Numbered from the stretch's first letter, positions 45,895-55,008 are shown. The stretch: 64,000 bases of DNA from JAUIKM01 sp964445695 (GCA_964445695.1 CAYULF010000027.1:1-64000), one strand, 5' to 3'. The notes: generated from the sequence alone by a model not told the origin. Made by a program: numbers and translations.

Positions 45895-45985
45895 TGTTCC
45901 TCCCATTCCTCTTTGCTGCTGCCTGCGTTCCGCTGTTTTTGCACGGAACGCTGCCGCGCCGCTGCAGGCGCTGCATTTGAATCGT

Positions 45986-47248
45986 CTAAAATTCTTCCGT
46001 CTGCTCGCGGCGGATATCAGCGCCGAGACCAGCCAGTTTTTGCTCGATGTTTTCGTAGCCGCGGTCTATGTGATAGACTCGCAGGATTTCCGTGCGTCCT
46101 TCCGCCACCAGCGCAGCCAGGATCAGCGATGCACTGGCACGCAGGTCCGTCGACATCACCGTTGCACCCGACAGGCGTTTGCCCGGGCGGATCGATGCCG
46201 TATTGTCGACCACTTCAACATCCGCTCCCAGGCGCGCCAGTTCCGGCACGTGTTTGAAGCGGTCCGTGTAAATCGTCTCCTTGACGCGGCTGGGACCTTC
46301 GGCCTGCAGCATGTACGCCACCCACTGCGCCTGCACATCCGTCGGAAAACCGGGGTAGACGGCCGTTGTGATGTCCGTCGCCTGCGGCGCATCATCCATT
46401 TTTATCGTCACGGAGTTGCCGGTGACGTCGACCTCCGCACCGGATTCTTCCAGTTTGGCGATCACTGCCGCGCAGTGATAAGGATTCAAATTGGTCACAG
46501 TCACGTTGCCGCGCGTTATGGCCGCGCCGATCATATATGTACTGGCTTCGATGCGGTCGGGGATCGTGACGGCATCGCAGGTGTGCAGATCCGTGACGCC
46601 TTCAATTTCGAGTGTGCTGGTGCCGATTCCGTCAATGCGGGCACCCATCGACTGCAGCAGGCGCGCCTGAGCAGTGACTTCGGGTTCGACGGCCGCATTG
46701 CTGATAAGTGATGACCCTTTGGCCAGCACGGCGGCCATCATGACGTTGATGGTCGCGCCGACGGATGGTACGTCAAACTGAATGCGAGCGCCGTGCAGTT
46801 TGTCGGCTTTGGCATTGACATAACCGCCGTCGATGTCAATCTGTGCGCCGAGTTTTTCCATGGCTTTCAGGTGGAAGTCAACGGGGCGCGGGCCCCAGGC
46901 GCAGCCGCCCGGCAGCGAGACGCGTGCTTCGCCGTAGCGACCCAACAGCGGTCCCAGGACGTAAAAAGACGCCCGCATTTTTTTAACGTGCTCGTAGGGC
47001 GCTTCCCGACTCGTGATGTTGCTTGAATCGATGAACAGGTCGTGGCCATTGAGTTCACAATGGACGCCGAGCGCCCCGAGAAGTCGGGACATGGTCCAGA
47101 CGTCGCGCAGGTTGGGCGTATTCGAAAAACGGTACACGCCGGAGGCGAGCAGACAGGCGGGCATCATCGCAATCGATGAATTTTTTGCACCCGACACACT
47201 AACGGTTCCCTGGAGGCTTTTGCCGCCTCGCACCACAAATTTGTCCAT
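45986..47248 (-). CDS. murA: UDP-N-acetylglucosamine 1-carboxyvinyltransferase
   Basis: MurA makes the first committed peptidoglycan precursor by transferring enolpyruvate from PEP to UDP-GlcNAc in the cytoplasm. The 420-residue protein has Lys22 and Asn23 in 'VSGAKNSSIAM', and the catalytic loop cysteine Cys116 in 'LPGGCAWGPRPVD', so it should be fosfomycin-sensitive in principle. The last part has 'TDLRASASLILAALVAEG', with the catalytic Asp and the Arg. The length is the family standard. It lies upstream of the EnvC-like gene by 91 bases on the same strand. Confidence 0.96.
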   Translation of the reverse strand: MDKFVVRGGKSLQGTVSVSGAKNSSIAMMPACLLASGVYRFSNTPNLRDVWTMSRLLGALGVHCELNGHDLFIDSSNITSREAPYEHVKKMRASFYVLGPLLGRYGEARVSLPGGCAWGPRPVDFHLKAMEKLGAQIDIDGGYVNAKADKLHGARIQFDVPSVGATINVMMAAVLAKGSSLISNAAVEPEVTAQARLLQSMGARIDGIGTSTLEIEGVTDLHTCDAVTIPDRIEASTYMIGAAITRGNVTVTNLNPYHCAAVIAKLEESGAEVDVTGNSVTIKMDDAPQATDITTAVYPGFPTDVQAQWVAYMLQAEGPSRVKETIYTDRFKHVPELARLGADVEVVDNTASIRPGKRLSGATVMSTDLRASASLILAALVAEGRTEILRVYHIDRGYENIEQKLAGLGADIRREQTEEF

Positions 47249-47472
47249 GATCCCTCAATTTTAGCGATTCGCCGCAAAAGCGACTATGAACGCGATGCAA
47301 TATACGCCGCCGCTGCGAATGCGCCAAGTCCTTTGTTTTCAACGTGTAGGGTAGCGGGCTTCAAGCATCGCTTGAATCATTTATACCGCGCTTGTCTTCA
47401 TGACTTGTCCAACGCGGCGAAGATTGTAAATTTACGGTCGACCTTTAACGACACGCGTGTCTTTATCCGACG

Positions 47473-48447
47473 ATGAAACTGGCTATAGTCCTCATATTGA
47501 CCCTGAATATCGGCATTGCCGGGATAGTTTTCCTGGGCGAAGGCGGCACAAAATCCGTTCTGGCATCGACCACGGATCACGGTTCGGTGATAGTCGCAGC
47601 TCCGGCGGCGTTCGTTTTTCACTCGGACTACATGCCGGTGCAGGACACAATCTGGGTGCTGGGCGACGCTTTTCTGATGGTTGATCTGGACGGCCAACAC
47701 ATGCACCTGCACCAACGCGGGGTGGACACACTGATCACGATTCCGATTTCCTCCGGCAATCCGCGCATTCACGACGGCATGGAAACGCCGATGGGCATAT
47801 TCTCGGTGCAGACCAAGTCGCCGCTCGCGATTTCGCGTCAGTACGACAACGCCAAGATGTTCCACTGGATCGGCTTCAACTACAACATCGGCGCGCACGG
47901 GCTGGAGGGGTCGGGATACTACCGCCACCTCGGCACGCGTCCTTCGTCGCACGGTTGTCTGCGCGTCGGGCGCGAGGACATCGAGAGATTATTTCCGCTG
48001 GTGCCGCACGGCACGCCGGTGATGGTTCATCGGGCGCGACCGGCGCGCACTTTTGCATTTGCGGACTCGGCGGCATTTCACGGCTGTGCTGCGGTGCGGC
48101 TGCAATCGCGTTCCAAACCGATGACACAACTTATGCAGCAGCGGCTGGAGCGGCTCTACGCCGGCCGCACGCAGATCGACTACCTGCCCGAAGTTTATCT
48201 GGACGGCGAGACTCAACTGCGCCCCGGCGGTTATGCGGTCGGCTCGCTCGACAGCGTGGCGATACAAACCAAGGCGATCATTGTCAACCACGATCACACG
48301 CACTCCGGCATGAATCTGGACCAACTGTCCTGGCGCTCGAAGTTTCTGTGCGACTCTCTGACTCGCGGTTTACACGTGGCTGTGCGTTTCAGGGCGGAGG
48401 AGACGCCGGCGCCGTCGTTGAGTACTGCGCGGACTTTGGCGATGTAG
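47473..48447 (+). CDS. L,D-transpeptidase (YkuD domain)
   Basis: YkuD enzymes make 3-3 peptidoglycan cross-links or attach proteins to peptidoglycan. The 324-residue protein begins with a hydrophobic segment (residues 2-20), probably an uncleaved signal anchor or signal peptide. The catalytic domain spans about residues 60-185, with the strand 'MVDLDGQHMHLHQ', 'TPMGIFSV', 'GAHGLEGS' and the active-site motif 'SSHGCLRVGREDIERL' (His and nucleophilic Cys). The remaining 140 residues show no known domain. It is divergent from murA, so its promoter should lie in 47249-47472. Confidence 0.88.
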   Translation: MKLAIVLILTLNIGIAGIVFLGEGGTKSVLASTTDHGSVIVAAPAAFVFHSDYMPVQDTIWVLGDAFLMVDLDGQHMHLHQRGVDTLITIPISSGNPRIHDGMETPMGIFSVQTKSPLAISRQYDNAKMFHWIGFNYNIGAHGLEGSGYYRHLGTRPSSHGCLRVGREDIERLFPLVPHGTPVMVHRARPARTFAFADSAAFHGCAAVRLQSRSKPMTQLMQQRLERLYAGRTQIDYLPEVYLDGETQLRPGGYAVGSLDSVAIQTKAIIVNHDHTHSGMNLDQLSWRSKFLCDSLTRGLHVAVRFRAEETPAPSLSTARTLAM

Positions 48448-48620
48448 TTGGCCTTTGGAGTTTAATGGTTCGTTACAAGCGAATTGGATGTTAACATAGA
48501 CGCAAGTGTTTTCTTCTGACTACATTCAAGTCTGGTATTACTGCCAATAGGACTAACTTGCTATTCCAGCCTTGAATGGCGGCAAGCTGTTGAGAGCAGA
48601 AACCTGAATAGTTTATAGCA

Positions 48621-49028
48621 GTGAGTATGAACGGACGGAAATTGTCGGTTAAGCGGCTCCTCAACGTACACCTTCCAATTGCCTTGATTGTATCTTTCTT
48701 ACTATATGTCGGAATTGCATCGTTCAACCGATACGACAGTTATCAAAGTCACGGACAATGTACGATCGGCAAGATCGAAGACGTTGGAATCGATAGGTAT
48801 GGCAGAAGTTATGCCAAATTCACTTTTCTGGTAGATGGATTGAAATTTCATGGGCAGAATTCGGGTGAGATAAGTTCAAAAGAAAAAGGGCGGTTTTTTG
48901 CCGTTGTTTATCTGCCTGGTGAACTTAAGACTGCCCGAATGTTGTTCGATCATCCATTGAGTGAGGAGCAAAGCGAAACTATTGATTGCGCTGAGATATT
49001 AGGGGACATCTCTATCTTTGACATGTAG
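48621..49028 (+). CDS. Small membrane-anchored protein of unknown function
   Basis: The 135-residue frame begins at GTG (48621), with a second in-frame ATG at 48627. It has a basic N-terminus, one hydrophobic segment (about residues 16-35, 'LPIALIVSFLLYVGIASF') and a soluble remainder with beta-strand character ('YAKFTFLVDGLKFHG', 'FFAVVYLPG'), reminiscent of DUF3592-like exported domains. It is clearly more AT-rich than its neighbours. No ribosome-binding site stands out, and no operon partner is adjacent. The frame is plausible but not certain. Confidence 0.55.
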   Translation: MSMNGRKLSVKRLLNVHLPIALIVSFLLYVGIASFNRYDSYQSHGQCTIGKIEDVGIDRYGRSYAKFTFLVDGLKFHGQNSGEISSKEKGRFFAVVYLPGELKTARMLFDHPLSEEQSETIDCAEILGDISIFDM

Positions 49029-49204
49029 ATTGTTAATACCGAGAATTTCGGGATTTGCAAATGGCGAACCTACAGTTTTAGATTGTTTGGTGCCTGAAGA
49101 CTTGCAAGGAAGTTAACAGATGTCTCTGCAAATTTCCATACATGTTTTGGCGCCTGATTAACCGGAGACTCTCGTCGAAGCAAAGGCGCTGGAGCACCCC
49201 GCAC

Positions 49205-49330
49205 TTCTCTCCCAGTGACAAACAAAAAAGTCAAGCCTCAAGCCAGGTCAGAAGTACATGCACCAAAAAGCAAAGTGCCACCGCGTTTAAGTCCAAAGTC
49301 TCAGGTTGGCGGCAGGCGTCGCGGAGGCGG
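49205..49330 (+). repeat. Dispersed intergenic repeat, locus E
   Basis: CAGTGACAAACAAAAAAGTC followed by AAGCCTCAAGCC matches the left arm of locus B (GCCAAACAAAAAAGTC...GAGCC), and GGAGCACC/CCGCG sequence flanks it. A second weaker match around 49265-49320 (CAAAAAGCAAAGTGCC) may be the other arm. It lies just downstream of the response-regulator stop at 49301 and overlaps it slightly. Confidence 0.4.
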
Positions 49331-49939
49331 GATTAAACCCAGTTCCACAGCCCGCGTCTCCAATGAAGTGCTGCGCGAACAGTCCAGCTTCTTGAGAATA
49401 TTTTTGCGGTGATTGTTAATCGTGTTAACACTGCGATGCAATTTGTCCGCAATTTTCTGGCTGGTAAGTCCGCTGATAAGCAACTTTAGAATTTCGATTT
49501 CGCGCGGTGTTAACACCTGGCTGCCCGCGCCCTCGGGTTTATTCGGTTTTTCCGGCGGAAATACCTCGTAGCCCTGCATCACCGAGCGGATCACATTCGG
49601 TAGGAAAGCGCTGTTGTCCGTTTTCAAAACGTACGCGTTGGCGCCCGCCGTGCGCGCGTCCGCAATAAATTCTTCGTTGTCGTACATTGAAAAAATGATG
49701 ATGCGAACGGCAGAACCGTCGCGACGCAATGTTCGCGTGGTTTCGATGCCGTTGGAGCCGGGCATTTCAATATCCATGACAATCACATCGGGCGCCAGCC
49801 TGGCCGCCTGTTCCAGTGCGTCCTCGCCGTTGCCGGCCAGTCCGACAACTTCGATTCCGTCGTCGGATTCAAGTGTAGATTCGAGGCCACGCACCACCAC
49901 ATCGTGATCATCGGCAAGTAGTACACGTATCGCGCTCAT
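49301..49939 (-). CDS. LuxR/NarL-type response regulator (last gene of the signalling cassette)
   Basis: The 212-residue protein has an N-terminal receiver domain with the acidic pair Asp10/Asp11, the phospho-acceptor Asp56 in 'VIVMDIEMPGSNG', and the conserved Thr/Ser and Lys in 'IIFSMYD' and 'YVLKTDN'. The C-terminal LuxR helix-turn-helix is at about residues 145-205, with 'LTPREIEILKLLISGLTSQK' leading into the recognition helix region 'SVNTINNHRKNILKKL'. It should be phosphorylated by the neighbouring kinase at 50693-52696 and bind DNA as a dimer. A gap of 73 bases separates it from the second regulator gene upstream. Confidence 0.93.
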   Translation of the reverse strand: MSAIRVLLADDHDVVVRGLESTLESDDGIEVVGLAGNGEDALEQAARLAPDVIVMDIEMPGSNGIETTRTLRRDGSAVRIIIFSMYDNEEFIADARTAGANAYVLKTDNSAFLPNVIRSVMQGYEVFPPEKPNKPEGAGSQVLTPREIEILKLLISGLTSQKIADKLHRSVNTINNHRKNILKKLDCSRSTSLETRAVELGLIPPPRRLPPT

Positions 49940-50012
49940 GTAAACATTCCGCTTGCTGATTTTTCATGCAAGCCGGAAAATACTCCATTTTTGCCGAGAA
50001 TGCAGTGATATT

Positions 50013-50696
50013 TTAACCAGGTTCGCCGGCGGGATGCACAATACCACGTGCAACCGCCTTGGCGACGAGTGCCGTGCTGCTGCTGCAATCGAGTTTCTGC
50101 ATGAGTTTGCGCTTGTGGTTTTTCACCGTATAGTGGCTGATATGAAGGCGTCCCGCGATGTCCGGTGCATTGTGCCCCTGCGCCATGTGGTGCAGAACCT
50201 GGCGTTCGCGTCTGGTCAGCTTCGGCTCGGTCGGGTCTTCGTGCAGCTCGCGACAACCGCCGTGCAGGCGGGACGACCGAATGCGTCTGGTTACCGTTTC
50301 GTCGATATATCGCTTGCCGGAAATCACCTGGGCAAGACAGCGCCTGAGCGCGTGAATAGTGCAGGTCTTGAGTAGAATTGCCGCTACGTCGCTGCGCACC
50401 GCGCGGGAGAGCATGGCGCGTGAACGGCCGTCGCACAACAGAACAATGCCGGCATCCGGGAATTCAGCGCCGAGTGTGTTAACAAGATCATCCGTACCGG
50501 CTTCCTCGTTCAGCGCGGGAAGGTCGGCGTCCAGAATGACAACGCTGTGCGGCGCGGATTGCAACAGCGTCAGTAGATCTTCGCGGCAGGACGCTTCTTC
50601 GCCGATGCTGTAGTTTTCACCATGTTCGAGCAATGCGCGCACGCCCTGGCGGAACAGAGTTTGCTCGTCGGCAATGATAATATTAACAGATTTCAT
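50013..50696 (-). CDS. Second LuxR-type response regulator
   Basis: The 227-residue protein has a receiver domain with Asp10-Glu11, Asp56 in 'VVILDADLP' and a Lys in 'AAILLKTCT'. The C-terminal LuxR helix-turn-helix has 'LTRRERQVLHHMAQGHNAPD' and 'SHYTVKNHKRKLMQKL'. It differs strongly from the regulator at 49301 in the receiver part, so the two are not a recent duplication. Its ATG overlaps the stop of the histidine kinase gene by four bases (ATGA), which implies translational coupling and a shared operon. Confidence 0.93.
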   Translation of the reverse strand: MKSVNIIIADEQTLFRQGVRALLEHGENYSIGEEASCREDLLTLLQSAPHSVVILDADLPALNEEAGTDDLVNTLGAEFPDAGIVLLCDGRSRAMLSRAVRSDVAAILLKTCTIHALRRCLAQVISGKRYIDETVTRRIRSSRLHGGCRELHEDPTEPKLTRRERQVLHHMAQGHNAPDIAGRLHISHYTVKNHKRKLMQKLDCSSSTALVAKAVARGIVHPAGEPG

Positions 50697-52696
50697 GCGG
50701 CCGGTCCTATCGGGATTTCGATGTGTATTTCGGTGCCTTCGTGCGGTGTGCTTTCAATGTGCATGCTGCCGCCCAACATCTCCGCCCGCTCCTTCATGTT
50801 AACAAGGCCAAATCCGCTGCCGTCCCTGAATTCACGCTCGCTGTACGAAAAACCGACGCCGTTGTCCTCTATGATCGTTATGACCGAGGTCTCGCGATGA
50901 TGCAGCTGCACGTAAACATTTTTGGCGCCGGCGTGTCGGGCGATATTGGTCAGGGCCTCCTGAATGATGCGGTACAGATTGAGTTCGATGCTGCGTTCCA
51001 GACGCTCGTTGAAGTCGTAACTTTCAAACGAGATGTCCATGCCCGTCTGTTCGGCAAATTCACGGCAGAGACCTTCCGCATTTTTGATAAGCCCGTAGCG
51101 GTCCAGCGTGGCCGGATACAGTCCCTTGATGATTGTTTTAATCGAAGCCGTGGCCTCTTCAATGCTGCCGAGAGCGCTTTCCAGCTTGGGCGGATTATTT
51201 TCCAGGCTCTTGAGATAACCTTCCAGACTCAGGCGCGCACCTGTTAACAGCTGGCCGATTCCATCGTGCAGGTTGCGCGAGATGTGTTTGCGCTCGCGTT
51301 CTTCCGTTTCTACGCGCACACGTGTTATCATGCGCTGACGACGAAATGCCTCGGCGTTTTCTTCTGCCGCCCGCTGCGCGGTGACGTCCTCGATGATGTT
51401 AACAATGCGGAACACCTTGCCGCGGTCGTTTGTGATAGCATAAAACTGGTTGATTACCCAGCGCCCGTTTTTCTCCTTGTCTGGTTCCGTGTCATGACCG
51501 TTGCGCTCGGGATTATCGGCGTGGAACATGATCGGACTGCGCCATGTTCCGCCCGCGCTGAACAGCTGTTGCAGTTGGGCGCGCATGTCCGGCTCGCTGA
51601 ACTGCGGATCATTGAATATGGTCGGAGCGCTCAGCAGCAATTCGCTGCGCGGCACGCGCCACAGAGTCGCAAGAGCCTCGTTGACAAACATGAGTTTGCC
51701 GTCGGGCTGGTAGATGCGCACGCCGAAGGGCGCTTGTTCCATCAGAGCGCGCAATTCCGCCGTGCGTTCCTCCACGCGGATTTCGAGTTCGTTTTTTGCC
51801 AGGTGCAGCGCGGCCTCCGCCTGTTTGCGCTCCGTAATGTCGTGCAGGACGCACTGCACGGCGGGTTCGCCGCTGAAGTGAATGGGAATAGCCGCAATCT
51901 CCAGCTCGCGCACGGTGCCGTCGGTGCGTGTAAAACCCCACTCTTTCAGCTCTACGGCACGGCCGCAATCGATGACTTCGCGGCTGATGTCTTCCATCTG
52001 TTTTGCGCCTTCGCTGCCCACGAGATCGGAGCACCTGGCGCCGGCCAGCTCGGCATTGCTGGCTACGCCGAACACGCGCGCCGAAGCGGGGTTGGCGTAC
52101 CGAATGCACTCGCGGTCAAACACAACGATCGGCAGCGGCGAGACTTCAACCAGACCGCGGAAGCGCTCCTCGCTCTCGCGCAACATCACTTCCGCTTCGT
52201 GCTGTTTTGTGACGTCGCGCGCGACACCCATGATGTTAACGGTTTCGCGTTCGCCTTCCAGCAGGACATTTCGATACTGAAAACGCAGGGGACGGCCGGA
52301 TTTGTGGCGCAGCGACAATTCACCCGCCGCCTCTCCGATGCTCAGGATTTCGCGCAGGTATTCATCGTAGCGCTCGCGGTCGAACTCGCTGACGTACTCC
52401 GTAAAGTTGTGGCCAATGAGGTCCTCGGCGCGGTAACCCAGCAGGCGCGTGGCGGCGTCGTTGATCTTGCGGATTTCGCCGTTGTGGGAGTGGACAAAAA
52501 CAAGGTCGGAAACGTTGTTGAAAAGATCGCTGTACTCCTGCTCGCTTCGGCGCCGCTGCAGCATTTCCTTTTGCTGGTCACGCAGTCGCCGGCGTTGATT
52601 AAACACGACGATCAGGACCAGGCCGATGCTGAGCGCTACAAAAGCCAGCGAGGCCAGTGTTACGAAGAAGATTTCTGCCGGGGTTTCCGAAAACAC
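50693..52696 (-). CDS. Membrane-anchored three-PAS sensor histidine kinase (HisKA_3 type)
   Basis: The 667-residue kinase has one N-terminal transmembrane segment (about residues 9-33) and three PAS modules (about residues 52-168, 172-298 and 312-447), with 'GYRAEDLIGHNFTEYVSEFD' typical of the first. The dimerisation/phosphotransfer region has His477 in 'RKHISRNLHDGIGQLLTG', and the ATPase domain has N-box 'LNLYRIIQEALTNIARHAGA' and G-boxes 'EDNGVGFS' and 'GSGFGLVNMKERA'. This is the NarX/DegS-like family that pairs with LuxR regulators, as its two downstream genes encode. The start at 52696 overlaps the end of the membrane protein gene by 37 bases. The signal is unknown; PAS1-3 are cytoplasmic, and the partner membrane protein may sense it. 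Confidence 0.93.
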   Translation of the reverse strand: MFSETPAEIFFVTLASLAFVALSIGLVLIVVFNQRRRLRDQQKEMLQRRRSEQEYSDLFNNVSDLVFVHSHNGEIRKINDAATRLLGYRAEDLIGHNFTEYVSEFDRERYDEYLREILSIGEAAGELSLRHKSGRPLRFQYRNVLLEGERETVNIMGVARDVTKQHEAEVMLRESEERFRGLVEVSPLPIVVFDRECIRYANPASARVFGVASNAELAGARCSDLVGSEGAKQMEDISREVIDCGRAVELKEWGFTRTDGTVRELEIAAIPIHFSGEPAVQCVLHDITERKQAEAALHLAKNELEIRVEERTAELRALMEQAPFGVRIYQPDGKLMFVNEALATLWRVPRSELLLSAPTIFNDPQFSEPDMRAQLQQLFSAGGTWRSPIMFHADNPERNGHDTEPDKEKNGRWVINQFYAITNDRGKVFRIVNIIEDVTAQRAAEENAEAFRRQRMITRVRVETEERERKHISRNLHDGIGQLLTGARLSLEGYLKSLENNPPKLESALGSIEEATASIKTIIKGLYPATLDRYGLIKNAEGLCREFAEQTGMDISFESYDFNERLERSIELNLYRIIQEALTNIARHAGAKNVYVQLHHRETSVITIIEDNGVGFSYSEREFRDGSGFGLVNMKERAEMLGGSMHIESTPHEGTEIHIEIPIGPAA

Positions 52697-53298
52697 AGAA
52701 AAGCTCCGCTATATCCAATGTTAACTATTGGATTGACAATTTCGTGAACTGGAATCGTAATGGAAAGCGACAACTGCACGGAGGCAAAAAAGAGGAGGTT
52801 GCCCATGCAGTAGACCAGGACCGAAGCAATCAACCATAGCTGCGGCATGGTGTGCAGCGGCCCGTCCGGTGGATTGCGGTTGAGGTTAATCAGGATGATG
52901 ACGGACGTGACGCTTAACCACAAACACTCGAGGGAGCTGGAGAACCCGTCGAACGCATCGACGGGTTCGATGTCCAGCAGTTTGAAATTCAGAATAATTG
53001 CGAAGAACAGAGGAATGCAGGCTCGCAGCAACAGGCTCCAACTGGTACCGCTGTACCACACGCTGAACACAAGCATGAAAACGCTGAATTCCAGCGGTGT
53101 GACGAGGTGCATGAGCGGCATGGCATTCAGCCCCTCGTTCCTCATCAGGGCGAATACCAGATTGGCCATCAGGGCAAATCCAAACAGCGGGACCAGCAGG
53201 CGAAAGCCGCGGTTCAGTTTTTCAAACAACCAGAGGCCGATCCCAAGCGGCAGGAATTCGGTCAGCAACAGCAGGTAGTCAGTGGTGCCATAGCCCAT
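52660..53298 (-). CDS. Multi-spanning membrane protein of the signalling cassette
   Basis: The 212-residue protein shows six to seven hydrophobic segments (for example 'LLLLTEFLPLGIGLWLF', 'LLVPLFGFALMANLVFAL', 'LLLRACIPLFFAIILNF', 'LWLIASVLVYCMGNLLFF'), which is consistent with a 7TM-like receptor. I know no named family for it. It lies 33 bases downstream of the small CPPxC protein gene, and its end overlaps the kinase start by 37 bases, so it is almost certainly expressed with both. A sensory or signal-transmitting role in the cascade is inferred from context. Confidence 0.8.
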   Translation of the reverse strand: MGYGTTDYLLLLTEFLPLGIGLWLFEKLNRGFRLLVPLFGFALMANLVFALMRNEGLNAMPLMHLVTPLEFSVFMLVFSVWYSGTSWSLLLRACIPLFFAIILNFKLLDIEPVDAFDGFSSSLECLWLSVTSVIILINLNRNPPDGPLHTMPQLWLIASVLVYCMGNLLFFASVQLSLSITIPVHEIVNPIVNIGYSGAFLCFRKPRQKSSS

Positions 53299-53331
53299 TG
53301 TAGCTTTGTCCTTCGTTCCAACTGTACGAAA

Positions 53332-53652
53332 TCAACTATTGAGCGGACTGTTATCCGGGCAGGTGGGCGGGCAGAACAATCCGCGGTTTACCATTGGATT
53401 GTCGATCAAATCGTCACCGACGGCATTCGTGCCCACGAGCACGACATTTAATGCCATGTTTTCACCGCGCGCGAAATATACGCGCATTCCGGCACAGTCA
53501 TCCATCGATAACATTTCGATTATCAGATCCTTGTTAAACAGCAAGGCCTTTACGGCGTCTGCGCCGGCGCTTTCGCGATAGCGAGCAGTCATTGCTTCCG
53601 CTTCTGCAAGTGGAATGAATTCTCCTGCCTGGGATACGATGCTGGAACTCAT
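53332..53652 (-). CDS. Small conserved-looking protein with a C-terminal CPPxC motif
   Basis: The 106-residue protein has no signal peptide or transmembrane segment. It contains a helical first half, then 'MRVYFARGENMALNVVLVG' (two beta strands), and ends in 'FCPPTCPDNSPLNS', a cysteine/proline tail that I associate with small hypothetical proteins of Bacteroidota. It is first in the operon of membrane protein, kinase and regulators (33-base gap to the next gene). The constrained tail and beta strands make it look like a real gene. The function is unknown; it might be a ligand-binding accessory or a metal-binding protein. Confidence 0.75.
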   Translation of the reverse strand: MSSSIVSQAGEFIPLAEAEAMTARYRESAGADAVKALLFNKDLIIEMLSMDDCAGMRVYFARGENMALNVVLVGTNAVGDDLIDNPMVNRGLFCPPTCPDNSPLNS

Positions 53653-54365
53653 CTGGGGCTCCTGTTTTCCATTAATGATGTCTGAAAAAAAACAAACTGC
53701 GATAAAGTCACTGCTTCATTCGGCAACTACAGAGCTCCCCATGTTAACACTTGTGGTTTCAGCGGGGAATCGCTGCGTCAACGTGCAGTTTACAGCCGAC
53801 AAAGGCTACGCAGATATCTGAAAGTGTAGAAGTAACAAAGCACCCAATGCCGGTGAGCTGAGCGGCCCCGCCGGGTCGCCGCCGCGATTGCCGGAATCAA
53901 TCGTTTTATCAACGCTGCGTGTTTACACGCTCTTGTTGCTGTCCTTTGCCTGATGGTTGACATTCCGACGGATTTCTCTGGTCAGACCGGAAGCAGTGTT
54001 AAGTCGACCCGGCACGCGATCACCGGTGAAGTCACACCGTGCGGAGATGTTAAACAATCGGGATCAAAACAACAAACAGTCGTCGAGCGGAAGTCAGCTT
54101 TGTGACATAGGTTAACCGTTAAATATTTTGGCATGCTTTGGGTGGCCAATATAACAAGGCCCTTAACATGGTGCAAGAAAATTGCATCGGAATGCTAATT
54201 TTTCGCTTAATCGTTGATGCCCGCCGAAGCAATTGTCTGTTCGGCGGAACATCCGCGCGGCCACGGTGTTACAACACTGTGTGTCCATCTGCGACGTCCA
54301 CGTCCGTTAGCCGTAATCACGTCTCTCTAACACATCGGAATCGGCCGGAGCGGGAAACAGCTGCA
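53653..54365. other. Intergenic region between the signalling cassette and the PH-like gene
   Basis: The 713 bases should hold the minus-strand promoter of the cassette and the plus-strand promoter of the gene at 54366. No gene is convincing. The frame that runs 54138-54365 in phase with the downstream gene looks non-coding. I see no terminator or repeat, although several GTTAAC/TTAAAC words occur (for example near 53745 and 54050). Confidence 0.5.
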
Positions 54366-54971
54366 ATGGAGTTTGACCAGCGAATTTTTCTGCATGCCCT
54401 CTACGTGGCCTTCGTCTACGCCGTGCTGGCCTTTGGCGCCACGTGGTACCGTCAGACCGTGGACAATATGGAGATCCGCAAGGTGCACCTGGGTGAGGAT
54501 ATCTACTATACCTACGATCCCTTGCTGTTGCTGGTCATAGCGGGTTTGTTTGTCGTATTCCTTATCTTTGCATTTCTGTGCCTGTTTGTGTGGAATTCCA
54601 CCATTCTGGCCTACGTCATTCCTCTGGCCGTTCTGGTCAATATCTTCCAGATTTCATTGCGCACGCATTTCCAGCGGATGAACATCAAAACCCGCGGTAT
54701 TGTGGGGCGCAATGTCTTCAGCGGCAAATTCGAAGCGCTTGAGTATTCGAACGTCCTGCTGGGGGAAGTGCAGCGCGACGCATTCTGGGATTTGCTGACG
54801 CTGCACTACGCCACGCCGGAGAAGCCCCGGGAGATACGGTTGTTCCGTCGGCGCGTCTCGCATTCCGCGCGCGATCGCGTCATCAAAATCGTTGAGTCGT
54901 CGACGGACGCACGGATTTTCCGCAACGACGCGGATGGGAACGACGCCGATTTTCTGAAGGACATATCCTGA
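54366..54971 (+). CDS. Two-transmembrane protein with a PH-like soluble domain
   Basis: The 201-residue protein has two hydrophobic segments (about residues 9-26 and 55-78, 'LLLLVIAGLFVVFLIFAFLC'), a third shorter one, and a soluble part from about residue 100. There 'IVGRNVFSGKFEALEYSNV' resembles the photosystem-antenna-like/PH domain (bPH-type) of small bacterial membrane proteins. I chose the ATG at 54366 because the frame upstream (from 54138) is compositionally unlike coding DNA. It is 37 bases before the AtuA-family gene. The role is unknown. Confidence 0.65.
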   Translation: MEFDQRIFLHALYVAFVYAVLAFGATWYRQTVDNMEIRKVHLGEDIYYTYDPLLLLVIAGLFVVFLIFAFLCLFVWNSTILAYVIPLAVLVNIFQISLRTHFQRMNIKTRGIVGRNVFSGKFEALEYSNVLLGEVQRDAFWDLLTLHYATPEKPREIRLFRRRVSHSARDRVIKIVESSTDARIFRNDADGNDADFLKDIS

Positions 54972-55008
54972 AGCCCTTACTGAAACTGTTAAGGACATCG
55001 AGCAGACT

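Noticed and set aside
54138..54365. Upstream in-frame extension of the PH-like membrane protein
   Set aside because: It has coding-unlike composition and no ribosome-binding site; the ATG at 54366 gives a clean transmembrane start.
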